Shown: positions 15,922 through 24,102 of the stretch, one piece after another
Numbering within the stretch: position 1 is the first letter of the stretch
How the letters are laid out: every line of letters starts with the position of its first letter
Origin: a virus
Virus record (IMG/VR): IMGVR_UViG_3300017917_000832
Coordinates: 1-34,853 of that record
Direction: 5' to 3' (one strand)
Length of the DNA stretch: 34,853 bases
The notes under the pieces: model-generated
The model's input: only the letters and a program-made list of their open reading frames with translations
Database searches by the model: none
Told to the model about the DNA's origin: nothing
Position numbers and translations under genes: made by a program

Positions 15922-18900
15922 TTAGCCTAGTGCTGCAATTTCACCTGTGTTCTTAATTCTCAATGGAATGTAAATGAACTCAACTGCCTTGACTGGTTCG
16001 ATAGCTATATCTAGATATAGTTCGTTACGGTCAATTCTACTTGGTGTATTGTTAGACTCATCGCAAACTACTAGATAGTCATACAATGCACGTAAGCTCA
16101 CAAGTTCTAGGCAGAATGCATCAGCTGCTGCTTTGATCTGATCACGTGTGATCTTGTCGTTTGGTTCAAACAAGTATGGTCTTGCTAGTTTTTCTAGCTG
16201 GCCACGCATGTAAACAATTAGACGTGCTACGTTTACACGGTCTAGAGCACTTGCATTTCTTGCACGAGTCTTCTGACCAAACACAACTAATCCTGCACCA
16301 CTTAGGAAAGTGATTGGGTTAATTGCATTGCTGTATAGTGTATCACGCTGTCCTGTGTTTAGTGCGATTGAAACAAATTCGCCTTCTGAGCTGATGTAGC
16401 CTGAAGCTGTTGCATTTGTAACACCGCCACGACGTGTACCTGCTGGAGCAAACCAGGGGAACGCTACTTGGTCATTTAGAATGATTGTACGCAATGCCAT
16501 ATGGCTTGGCGGAACAACTACGTTATTACCAAAGTTGTCACTTGTAAAGCCCCATGGATAGTACATAGCCATGTATTCGTCGAAGCTTACTGCACCGTCA
16601 TCGTTATCTTCAACAGCACGACGAACATTTGAACCCCACTCATTTAGTGATGTAGCATCTGGTGTTAGTCTTGCTGGTGTATCACCAACTACAAACGCTG
16701 TTAGTCTGCGATCGTAGTTTAGTGTAATCATCTCACCAATCAGCTCTGGATAGCCAGGGCAAGCAATTAGATTGAAGTAGCGTGATTCTTCATCACGGAT
16801 ATCTTGATTGCTGTTTACTAGAGCCTGTAGTGACTGTACAACGCTCTTGCGCTGTGCATGACGGCCAAATGTACCTGAACCATCTTCGTTGTTTCCTGAA
16901 TCAGTTACCCAACGATGTGGATAGTATGTTTCCATAACTTGATCTAAATAACGTGAGTTTGTGCCCTGTACGTCAATATAGTTACGTGCAAAACGCTTCA
17001 CGTTAAATCCTGAACGACGTAGATTCCATAGCAGCATACCCTTTGGATATAGTGCTGGATCTGGAGCGTCTGGATCTAGGAAGTTATCAGACAGTAGATC
17101 TACTATGTCGCCTGCATCATTGCTGGTCTTACCAAGGTTAGTAGTCCAACGTGCATCAGCAAAAAGTATACCGTTTTCTGTTGTTTGATCAGTCTTGTCA
17201 ACTAGTACCCATTCTTCTAGTACGTCATTGTACTTGTAGATTGTTGGGAAGTTTTCAATATCAGCTGTATCAATCCATAGATCGCCTGTTACGAGCGGAT
17301 CACCCATTGAATTTTCTGTAGGCTGTGTGGCACCAACGATTGGACCATTAGCGTCGGTATTACCTGTGCCATCACCGTGGTCATAGTTTAGGTAACCAAC
17401 CCATGTAGTACCGTTGTGGATCATGATATCAACTTCGTCGATAACAGAGCTATACCATAGTTCACCGTCCGGTGCTAGTGTTAGAGGTTCATTGTTGTCA
17501 GCTACATAGGATAGTAATCTCCATCCTGATGCTCTAAACTGTGCTGGGCTTGTTGAACCGCTTGTTCCTGGTTCATATGATAGGCCCAATGTGCCTGATG
17601 TAGAGCTAACATATGCGCCAAAGCCGGCTAATGCTAGACCACCGTCGCTGTCAACTAGTCTAATTTCGCCTCCTAGCTTGTGAGTAATTGAAACTCTCTT
17701 TAAGCCGTCAACTGTGGCAACTACGTTAACTAGACCAGCTGCATTGATAGCACCTGCTAGTACATCGGCATCGCTTGGAGCGCCTGTTGCTGTAAATTCC
17801 ACAACTACTGGTGTGTATGCATCAGTAGCAGGATTTCTTGGCCAGAACTTGTTGTTACCTGTTCTTGTTTCGCCAATTGTAAATTCATATGTACCAGCAC
17901 TAATTGTACCGCTAGCAATCTTGCCGCCTACAACAGTAGTTGGACCGTTTGCTGCGCGACGATAGATAGACCAGTTACCTTTCTTAGCTACATCTTCATT
18001 AATGTTAGCTTTTACATATAGGTCACCTAGTACTAGGTTTGCACCACCGCCTGTTCTGTTTAGCTGATAAATTGCATCTTCAGCTGACTGATAAACAGGA
18101 GCAACTACAGTTTCCCATAGTTGGGTATCACCGTTATAACGCTTAACACTGAATTTCGCGCCAGCGTTTGGTTGTGTTGTCTTTAACCATAATGAACCAG
18201 TAGGACGATTGTCTTCTAGTGTCTTAAATGTTGGAACACTGGTGTGAGGAGCAATAGCTACTGCTGGGGTATTGAAAGTACCAGCGGTTAAACCTAGCTG
18301 TGTTATTAGTGTTGTTGATCCAGCTGTGCCGGCAGCAATAACTAGTGTATTGTTATCTGAATAAATTTCAAGATAACCGTCAACATTAGCACAAGTTACG
18401 CCAGCTGCTGTCATTGCTGTATTAAAGTCTGCAACAAAATCATTTAATGTTGTACCGCTTAGTGTAACTAGAGTACCGTCAATAGTGATCGTTGAAGTAT
18501 TTGTTAATGTTGGATTAGCAGCAGTACCTGTTACTGTAGCCCAAGAAGCTTTCCATTCGTCTGTGCCTACGCCAACCCACTGTCCCTTACTTGGACCAAC
18601 AGCAGCCTTATACCATAGTTTGTTGTCTGTTGCTGTCGCATCAACTGCGTAGTCACCTACACCGCCTACTGCTGCCTTTGGTGGCTCACCTGATGTATCG
18701 TTTTCTAGGTTACCTACATCGACGATAGCAATTGGAGTTACTGAAGTAAATGCTTGTCCGCCTGCAACTGTAATTGCAGAGCCGTTCCACTCAAGTACAC
18801 CAAAAGAAGTAACTCTTGTGTCTAACCAGTAAGAACCATCTACTGGCTCACCACCCGGTGCTACTGCCTGTGCTTGTAGCTTAGAAACGTCTAGTCCTGC

Positions 18901-19233
18901 ACGACATACATACACCCTGTTGCTAACGCCTAGCAATGAATAAGCAGTATTCAAACCGTATTCATTTAGCTCGCCGCCGTGAATCATATTTCCGTTTGCA
19001 TCAGAATAGAACAGCGCATCACCAAAGGTTTCGCCAAGCTCTCTCTGACTTGTAATTAAATAAGGCTTACCAGCATTCGCTTTCAGCGTTCCTACTGCTG
19101 TGCCTGAACCACTTGCGCTGGTCTTGTTCTCAGCAGTGGCTATAAAAATCATTGGTACGGTACCTGCACCGGCCGGAGTATAAAAACTCTCGTCGATTAC
19201 ATTTACCTCTACTCCAGGTGATACTAGTGCCAT
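15922..19233 (-). CDS. 18: gp18 tail sheath protein with very large insertion
   Basis: A 1103-residue contractile sheath subunit (T4: 659). The start at 19233 is set by AGGAGA (19241-19246) and by the sheath N-terminus MALVSPGVEVNVIDESF. The C-terminal 400 residues hold the conserved core: YPHRWVTDSG, YFNLIACPGYPELI, then PWFAPAGTRRGG, LVVFGQKTRA and YLFEPNDKITRDQI. Between about residue 110 and 700 lies an insertion with six copies of a G(D/S/E)LW...W motif, probably displayed on the tail surface. It has its own late promoter and a downstream hairpin. Confidence 0.93.
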   Translation of the reverse strand: MALVSPGVEVNVIDESFYTPAGAGTVPMIFIATAENKTSASGSGTAVGTLKANAGKPYLITSQRELGETFGDALFYSDANGNMIHGGELNEYGLNTAYSLLGVSNRVYVCRAGLDVSKLQAQAVAPGGEPVDGSYWLDTRVTSFGVLEWNGSAITVAGGQAFTSVTPIAIVDVGNLENDTSGEPPKAAVGGVGDYAVDATATDNKLWYKAAVGPSKGQWVGVGTDEWKASWATVTGTAANPTLTNTSTITIDGTLVTLSGTTLNDFVADFNTAMTAAGVTCANVDGYLEIYSDNNTLVIAAGTAGSTTLITQLGLTAGTFNTPAVAIAPHTSVPTFKTLEDNRPTGSLWLKTTQPNAGAKFSVKRYNGDTQLWETVVAPVYQSAEDAIYQLNRTGGGANLVLGDLYVKANINEDVAKKGNWSIYRRAANGPTTVVGGKIASGTISAGTYEFTIGETRTGNNKFWPRNPATDAYTPVVVEFTATGAPSDADVLAGAINAAGLVNVVATVDGLKRVSITHKLGGEIRLVDSDGGLALAGFGAYVSSTSGTLGLSYEPGTSGSTSPAQFRASGWRLLSYVADNNEPLTLAPDGELWYSSVIDEVDIMIHNGTTWVGYLNYDHGDGTGNTDANGPIVGATQPTENSMGDPLVTGDLWIDTADIENFPTIYKYNDVLEEWVLVDKTDQTTENGILFADARWTTNLGKTSNDAGDIVDLLSDNFLDPDAPDPALYPKGMLLWNLRRSGFNVKRFARNYIDVQGTNSRYLDQVMETYYPHRWVTDSGNNEDGSGTFGRHAQRKSVVQSLQALVNSNQDIRDEESRYFNLIACPGYPELIGEMITLNYDRRLTAFVVGDTPARLTPDATSLNEWGSNVRRAVEDNDDGAVSFDEYMAMYYPWGFTSDNFGNNVVVPPSHMALRTIILNDQVAFPWFAPAGTRRGGVTNATASGYISSEGEFVSIALNTGQRDTLYSNAINPITFLSGAGLVVFGQKTRARNASALDRVNVARLIVYMRGQLEKLARPYLFEPNDKITRDQIKAAADAFCLELVSLRALYDYLVVCDESNNTPSRIDRNELYLDIAIEPVKAVEFIYIPLRIKNTGEIAALG
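17265..18843 (-). repeat. Six degenerate GxLW modules inside gp18
   Basis: Repeated motifs at gp18 residues about 131 (GSYWLDT), 203 (NKLWYKA), 343 (GSLWLKT), 401 (GDLYVKA), 588 (GELWYSS) and 648 (GDLWIDT). Most are followed 15-30 residues later by an aromatic-rich stretch such as YNGDTQLWETV or HNGTTWVGYL. The pattern looks like repeated small beta domains. Confidence 0.65.
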
Positions 19234-19264
19234 GTTATCTTCTCCTATTGGACTATGTTGCATG

Positions 19265-19272
19265 TATTTATT
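19265..19272 (-). promoter_or_regulatory. Late promoter box AATAAATA of gp18
   Basis: AATAAATA on the minus strand lies 31 nt before the gp18 ATG, with AGGAGA between. Confidence 0.5.
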
Positions 19273-19292
19273 ATATTCAAAGCAAAAAGGGC

Positions 19293-19298
19293 TATAAT
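19293..19298 (+). promoter_or_regulatory. Possible -10 box (TATAAT) for the HNH-like gene
   Basis: TATAAT on the plus strand, 42 nt before the ATG at 19340. No convincing -35 element is seen at 16-18 nt spacing, so support is weak. Confidence 0.25.
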
Positions 19299-19339
19299 AC
19301 AGTCCAAAAAAGGGGTGAAAAAGGTGAGGTAAATACAAT

Positions 19340-19675
19340 ATGAGACCACTATGCCTTTGCGGCCAAAGACCTGCGGCCATTAATTACAAAAAAGAAAAAA
19401 GAACTTACTATCGCAAGCTGTGCGAAGTCTGCCTACGTAGTGGCGTAGGACACGGTGTGCCTAAATGGAAGCAGAGTGGATACACAAAAAAGGATGTTTG
19501 CGAGAAGTGTGGATTCAAAAGCAAACACCCTGAACAGTTTAATGTATTTCATGTCGACGGCGACTTGAACAACTGCCGTCCAAACAATTTAAAAACTGTG
19601 TGTGCTAATTGCCAACGTATTATACAGAAAGAAGGTGTACGTTGGAAGCAAGGAGATCTGAGACCTGACTTCTAA
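19340..19675 (+). CDS. HNH-like zinc-binding protein
   Basis: A 111-residue protein with two cysteine clusters: CLCGQRPAAINY...CEVC near the N-terminus, then CEKCGF...CANC. Between the last pairs lies FHVDGDLNNC and NNLKTVCANCQ, the H...D...N...NL pattern of HNH nucleases. Such small proteins are widespread in marine T4-like phages and may be stand-alone homing-type endonucleases or structural zinc proteins. GGTGAGG (19323-19329) is the ribosome site. It is a lone plus-strand gene between gp18 and gp1, and its last 56 nt overlap the 3' end of gp1 on the other strand. Confidence 0.7.
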   Translation: MRPLCLCGQRPAAINYKKEKRTYYRKLCEVCLRSGVGHGVPKWKQSGYTKKDVCEKCGFKSKHPEQFNVFHVDGDLNNCRPNNLKTVCANCQRIIQKEGVRWKQGDLRPDF

Positions 19676-20231
19676 GGTCTTCTAAAGAACCGTCGTTGGC
19701 AATTTCTTCATTGAAACTGGTCTTACCCCAAGCCCATTCACTAGCGTGTATGCCTGAGGGCTCAATACCGCTTTCCCGATATGCCTTAAACCACTCGGGT
19801 GTTTCGCCCCTAGTAACGCACCAAACTTGTCCGCCGACTTCTTGTAGCATCTTAATTTCGTTAGGGAAACGTGTATCTGGGATTACCCAATTTGTGTAGG
19901 GGTCTGCTGTAATCTGTTGTTTAACGATACTAACCCAAATACCGTCATAAAAGCCCTGGCGCATACACTCAGTGCCAAATTCTTGCAGTACAAGTCTAGG
20001 AGTAATTAGACGGCCAGTTTCTGCACTCCAGAATTCGTCTGGTTGCTCTCGCCAAAATCTACTTTCTTCTGTGTCGCCCTCTAGTAGATGTCTTGGCCAT
20101 TTGAACAGCACTGCTACTGCATCTTTGAGAGAGTCAGCAAAGGATATTTTCTTAAAATCGTATTCTTCAACTAGTATGTCAGCAACAGTGCCTTTACCGC
20201 TGCCAATTAGTCCGCAGACACCAACAATCAT
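19620..20231 (-). CDS. 1: Deoxynucleoside monophosphate kinase (T4 gp1-like)
   Basis: A 203-residue P-loop kinase: MIVGVCGLIGSGKGTVADIL carries the nucleotide-binding loop GLIGSGKGT (7-15). SFADSLKDAVAVLF, RLVLQEFGTE and NWVIPDTRFPNE follow the dNMP kinase layout of T4-like phages. It phosphorylates dNMPs, including those recovered from host DNA, to supply phage replication. An AGGAG site (20238-20242) and a near-consensus sigma70 promoter precede it, fitting early expression. Its 3' end overlaps the convergent HNH-like gene. Confidence 0.88.
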   Translation of the reverse strand: MIVGVCGLIGSGKGTVADILVEEYDFKKISFADSLKDAVAVLFKWPRHLLEGDTEESRFWREQPDEFWSAETGRLITPRLVLQEFGTECMRQGFYDGIWVSIVKQQITADPYTNWVIPDTRFPNEIKMLQEVGGQVWCVTRGETPEWFKAYRESGIEPSGIHASEWAWGKTSFNEEIANDGSLEDLRSQVSDLLASNVHLLSV

Positions 20232-20245
20232 TGTATGCTCCTAAG

Positions 20246-20262
20246 GTATAGTTAAACTATAC
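20246..20262. promoter_or_regulatory. Operator-like palindrome over the gp1 -10 box
   Basis: GTATAGTT-A-AACTATAC is a perfect 8-bp inverted repeat with a single-base centre. It covers the -10 box and expected start point of the gp1 promoter. The 1-nt loop makes a hairpin unlikely, so a dimeric protein site is the better reading. Confidence 0.5.
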
Positions 20263-20284
20263 TACAAAAGAGCACGTTTGTCAA
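20256..20284 (-). promoter_or_regulatory. Sigma70-type early promoter of gp1
   Basis: The minus strand has a perfect TTGACA (20284-20279), exactly 17 nt, then TATAGT (20261-20256, 5 of 6). The -35 box begins 5 nt after the stop of the upstream gene. Confidence 0.8.
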
Positions 20285-20289
20285 TGCCA

Positions 20290-20700
20290 TTAAACGCCGT
20301 ATTTGTTCTTTTTCTTGGCTGCTACAGGACTTACAGTGTTTACAGCCTTGGATTCTGTGCTTTCGGAATCTGATATTTTCTTTGGGGTTACGCCCATTAA
20401 TTTACTAGCAAGACGTATGATCTCTTCTTCTTCTTGTGTAAAAGCAACCTGTGTTAGATTTTCAGCAAATTCACTTTCTTGCTCATACTGCTTTGAATCT
20501 AATTCACCATTCTTTAGAGCCATAGCTGCTGCTACAGCCATACCGTATCTGTACTGCATGTATGGATCTGTATTACGCAGTTCTTTTTGCACAAACGTTC
20601 CCGGCAATGGACCTGTAACTCTAGCCGGTAACGGTGTTGAAGTACCACCTAATTTAGGATCAGGTACTGCTTCTTCGTTTAATAATTCATGTACTTTCAT
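20290..20700 (-). CDS. Conserved small protein downstream of gp13
   Basis: A 136-residue protein 3 nt after gp13. The N-terminus is MKVHELLNEEAVPDPKLGG, followed by a Pro-rich stretch (TSTPLPARVTGPLPGT), a helical core with QYRYGMAVAAAMALKNGE and an acidic segment, ending in KKKNKYGV. Its length, helix content and tight link to gp13 suggest a virion or neck accessory, but no family is recognised. Confidence 0.6.
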   Translation of the reverse strand: MKVHELLNEEAVPDPKLGGTSTPLPARVTGPLPGTFVQKELRNTDPYMQYRYGMAVAAAMALKNGELDSKQYEQESEFAENLTQVAFTQEEEEIIRLASKLMGVTPKKISDSESTESKAVNTVSPVAAKKKNKYGV

Positions 20701-20703
20701 TTC

Positions 20704-21462
20704 TTACCCGATCACAAACGTATATCCAACGCCGCCTGCAACAGCTTGTTCTACGTCTTTTTCTAGCTTTTCTAGTTCTTGTTGAGCTTCGCTCTTTAGT
20801 GCTTCACCGTTGAGTGATCCGCCGCCCTGTGGGCCTGCAATAGTAGCAAACTTGCTACGAGCTTCACCTAGCATATACTTACAAGTAGCCAGTGTGTAGT
20901 CTTTGATCCACTGTTTGGCAAGATAATCATCTAGTAACTGTGTATCTGGTCTATAGTTATAGCACCATAACATTAGCTGTTCTTCTGCTCTCATTCTCTG
21001 CAGGAGTGTTAATTTTTTACTAGTAGCATTCCATTTAAATTCAATGAAGCTTCCGAACATACGTCCTACCAGTTCTTGGTATTGAGAAAAGAAATCATAT
21101 GTTGCTAGGCCGCCCATGTTAGAGCTTGATAATAGATAGGTGTTTGTATAGGCCAGGTTAAATGGTTCAAACAGTGTACCGCCAGAGCCCATACCGCTTC
21201 TGCTGCCTATGCTTCTACGGAAAATTTGTCTAACTTCGATAACTTCAGCTGGCAGAATATACTCGTTTTGATCAATCACTGTATCTAAGAAAACATAGCT
21301 TTCTTCAACGGAGCCGCTGCCTTTTTGACGTATTTTACCTAGGGCTCTTGCTAGTGCTGTTTCATAGTGAATAGGATCTAACTCTACATCAACCATGCCT
21401 CCGCCTAGCATAGCATGCACATAGTCAAAAATCTCTTGTTTTTGGTCTTTTAAGTCTGCCAT
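20704..21462 (-). CDS. 13: gp13 neck protein
   Basis: A 252-residue homologue of the T4-like neck protein gp13 (T4: 309). Recognised segments include DVELDPIHYETALARAL, YILPAEVIEVRQIFRRSIGS, FFSQYQELVGRMFG and then WIKDYTLATCKYMLGEAR with KFATIAGPQGGG. It joins the portal side of the head to gp14 and the tail. It reads leftwards from the divergent late promoter it shares with gp14, with a GGAG site (21471-21474). In T4, 13 and 14 are collinear; here they are divergent. Confidence 0.8.
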   Translation of the reverse strand: MADLKDQKQEIFDYVHAMLGGGMVDVELDPIHYETALARALGKIRQKGSGSVEESYVFLDTVIDQNEYILPAEVIEVRQIFRRSIGSRSGMGSGGTLFEPFNLAYTNTYLLSSSNMGGLATYDFFSQYQELVGRMFGSFIEFKWNATSKKLTLLQRMRAEEQLMLWCYNYRPDTQLLDDYLAKQWIKDYTLATCKYMLGEARSKFATIAGPQGGGSLNGEALKSEAQQELEKLEKDVEQAVAGGVGYTFVIG

Positions 21463-21480
21463 CTATAGTTCTCCGTAGTG

Positions 21481-21488
21481 TATTTATC
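21481..21488 (-). promoter_or_regulatory. Late promoter box GATAAATA of gp13
   Basis: The left arm of a perfect 10-bp palindrome reads GATAAATA on the minus strand, 18 nt before the gp13 ATG with GGAG between. Confidence 0.65.
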
Positions 21489-21493
21489 GCAGC

Positions 21494-21501
21494 GATAAAT
21501 A
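21494..21501 (+). promoter_or_regulatory. Late promoter box GATAAATA of gp14, leaderless
   Basis: The right arm of the same palindrome reads GATAAATA on the plus strand and ends 5 nt before the gp14 ATG. With T4 geometry the RNA would start on that A. Confidence 0.65.
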
Positions 21502-21506
21502 TACAC

Positions 21507-22670
21507 ATGCCAAGAATATCTCTTTTTAAACCAGAACGCGGCAATGATTACGAATTCTTAGATCGACAGATCTCAGAAATGTTCACTGTTGGCGGCACGG
21601 ACATAAACATACACAAGTATTTGGGTCCACTAAATCCCGCTGACGGTGACGCTACAGCAGATAAACCTCAGTACGATGCTGTTAAAGAAACCAACATACA
21701 GGATCTGTTATTCCTAGAAAATAGAGACAGAAAATACGATACTAGCGTGTACACTATGCGCGGTATCTATAATGTACAGGACATTGATTTTAATCTAAGC
21801 CAATTTGGCTTATTTTTGAGTAACGACACTTTATTCTTAACTATACACATCAGAGATAGTGTAAAAACATTGGGTAGAAAAATCATGGCGGGTGATGTAA
21901 TTGAACTGCCTCACCTTAAAGATGAATATGCACTGAACGACTACAGCATGGCCCTGAAGCGTTTTTATGTAGTTGAAGATATTAATAGAGCAGCTGAGGG
22001 TTTTAGCCAAACTTGGTGGCCTCACTTATACAGATTAAAACTTAAACAAATTTATGACGGGCAAGAGTACAGTGAAATACTTGACTTGCCTGCGTCTGAG
22101 GACAGTAATCAAACACTGAGAGATGTTCTTAGCACTTACGAAAAAGAAATGCAGATTAATAACGCCGTAGTTGCACAGGCGGAAGCAGATGCTCCTAAGA
22201 GCGGTTTTACTACCAGTCATTTTTACACTGTAGCCACTAATGATGATGGTACGGTTGCACTGCAAACTGCTGACGAAACAGATATTGATGCTAGTAACAT
22301 CAGCACAGGGGCTGATGAAATTACTAACAGACCAGCTAGAGAAGGTTACTCAGGTTACTTGCTCAACTACGGCGATGCTTCAACACCTAATGCTGCACCC
22401 TATGGATTTGGTATACAGTTTCCTCGCAATCCCGTTGAAGGTGATTTCTTTCTTAGAACTGATTATATGCCCAATAGAATGTTTAACTATGACGGAACAC
22501 GTTGGGTCAAATATAAAGATGATGTAAGAATGACTCTGTCTAATACACTTGATAGATACACACATAGAACTTCGTTCATCAACAATACCAACACAAACAC
22601 CATTAACGGTGAGGTAGTTCCTGAGCGTCAAGCACTTTCAAAAGCACTTAGACCCAAGGCAGATAACTAA
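21507..22670 (+). CDS. 14: gp14 neck protein with C-terminal extension
   Basis: A 387-residue neck protein (T4: 256). The N-terminal 240 residues match T4-like gp14: DTSVYTMRGIYNVQDI, MAGDVIELPHLKDEY, then FYVVEDINRAAEGFSQTWWP. The extra C-terminal 140 residues include PVEGDFFLRTDYMP and MFNYDGTRWVKYKDD near 308-335, the same GDxxLR...YDGxxWV pattern as the modules in gp18. It caps the filled head with gp13. It has no Shine-Dalgarno. Its stop overlaps the gp15 start by 1 nt (TAATG). Confidence 0.8.
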   Translation: MPRISLFKPERGNDYEFLDRQISEMFTVGGTDINIHKYLGPLNPADGDATADKPQYDAVKETNIQDLLFLENRDRKYDTSVYTMRGIYNVQDIDFNLSQFGLFLSNDTLFLTIHIRDSVKTLGRKIMAGDVIELPHLKDEYALNDYSMALKRFYVVEDINRAAEGFSQTWWPHLYRLKLKQIYDGQEYSEILDLPASEDSNQTLRDVLSTYEKEMQINNAVVAQAEADAPKSGFTTSHFYTVATNDDGTVALQTADETDIDASNISTGADEITNRPAREGYSGYLLNYGDASTPNAAPYGFGIQFPRNPVEGDFFLRTDYMPNRMFNYDGTRWVKYKDDVRMTLSNTLDRYTHRTSFINNTNTNTINGEVVPERQALSKALRPKADN

Positions 22671-24094
22671 TGCAACATTTTTATGACGGACAAGTAAGAC
22701 GCTATGTTACCCAGTTAATGCGACTGGTTAGCAATTTCCCTGTTAAAGACGGAAAAGGTCAACAAAAAATAGTGCCTGTGATGTATGGCGACTTAACAAG
22801 ACAAGTTGCTAATATCATAAGAGAAAATTCTGAAAATAAACTTCCTAGTGCTCCTAGAATGGCCGTATATATTACAGCACTAGAACTAGATAAAGATAGA
22901 CTAACAGATGCTAGTTACACCCGCTCTGTTAACATAAGAGAACGTGCGTTTGATGAGGCATCAGGCGAATATCTAAACACTAAAGGTCCTAACTATACTG
23001 TTGAGAGACTAATACCTACGCCTTATATGATGAGAGCTAATGTAGATATATGGACATCCAACACTGATCAAAAACTACAAATACTTGAACAGCTATTAGT
23101 ATTATTCAATCCTAGTCTTGAAATACAGACCACTGATAACTTTGTTGATTGGACTAGTATTACTGTGGTTAACCTAGAAAGTGTACAGTTTACAAATAGA
23201 AGTATACCTGTAGGCGTTGATTCAGAAATTGATATTGCCACACTGACTTTTAGTATTCCCATCTATATCAGTCCTCCTAGTAAGGTCAAGAAGATGGGAG
23301 TTATTACTAACATTATTACCAGTATGTTTGACGAAACTAGAGGTACTATTGAAACAGGCGTAAGTGCGCCTGAAACTAATGCTTATGACGATATAGCTGT
23401 GCCAGGATCAGTTGAAAATGAATTTGGTAAGAGACCTGCTACAGCACTTACTGATCAAATGGCCAATGTTAACTATAATACCTACGGTGTATATGTTGAT
23501 GGAACTACTGCACAGTTGATTTCTAGAGGCACAGTGGGTGCTAAAAACTGGAGAGATATTTTTGAAGCACTGCCAGGTAATTATGTAGCAGATGTAAGCA
23601 GAATCTATCTAACCAATCTAGACAGTGATGTTACTGTTACAGGCACTGTTAGTTTAAATCCGTTTGATGAAGGCAAGATATCAATCAACTGGGACACTGA
23701 TAGTTTCCCGCAAGATGATATTATAACTAGTCCTGTAGCCAGTAGAACCAGCATAGACTATATTATAGATCCTACACGCTTTAATCCTGTAGGTATCAAA
23801 GCCACAGGTGTGCGTCTATTACTACTAGAAGACGTTGGTAACGAAAATGCTATTGAAAATCCAGTGGCTTGGCGCAACACGGACGGTACTGGACTAGTAG
23901 CAGGTGCAAATGATATTGTAGAGTGGGACGGCTTAAAGTGGAATATTATTTTTGATGCCAGCGAGACTACAAATACAGTATACACTACAAATCTAAACAC
24001 CAGTGTACAGTACAGATTCACTGATGGTAGCTGGTACAAGAGCGTTGACGGTGAGTATCCAATAGGCACATGGAGGATTGATCTCTACGGCTAA
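22670..24094 (+). CDS. 15: gp15 tail sheath stabiliser with C-terminal extension
   Basis: A 474-residue protein (T4 gp15: 272). The N-terminal 230 residues are the family core: MQHFYDGQVRRYVTQLMRLV, VMYGDLTRQVANIIRE, then PYMMRANVDIWTSNTDQKLQ and LTFSIPIYISPPSKVKKMG. It forms the hexamer ending the tail at the neck. The last 200 residues are an addition, including IVEWDGLKWNIIFD and FTDGSWYKSVDGEYPIGTW, again like the gp18 modules. It overlaps the gp14 stop by 1 nt; the Nudix gene starts 9 nt later. Confidence 0.9.
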   Translation: MQHFYDGQVRRYVTQLMRLVSNFPVKDGKGQQKIVPVMYGDLTRQVANIIRENSENKLPSAPRMAVYITALELDKDRLTDASYTRSVNIRERAFDEASGEYLNTKGPNYTVERLIPTPYMMRANVDIWTSNTDQKLQILEQLLVLFNPSLEIQTTDNFVDWTSITVVNLESVQFTNRSIPVGVDSEIDIATLTFSIPIYISPPSKVKKMGVITNIITSMFDETRGTIETGVSAPETNAYDDIAVPGSVENEFGKRPATALTDQMANVNYNTYGVYVDGTTAQLISRGTVGAKNWRDIFEALPGNYVADVSRIYLTNLDSDVTVTGTVSLNPFDEGKISINWDTDSFPQDDIITSPVASRTSIDYIIDPTRFNPVGIKATGVRLLLLEDVGNENAIENPVAWRNTDGTGLVAGANDIVEWDGLKWNIIFDASETTNTVYTTNLNTSVQYRFTDGSWYKSVDGEYPIGTWRIDLYG

Positions 24095-24102
24095 TTATTA
24101 GT

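Noticed and set aside
19661-19680. AGACCT...AGGTCT hairpin at the HNH-like stop codon
   Set aside because: Only a 6-bp stem with no U tract on either strand, and it lies in gp1 coding sequence; too weak to call a terminator.
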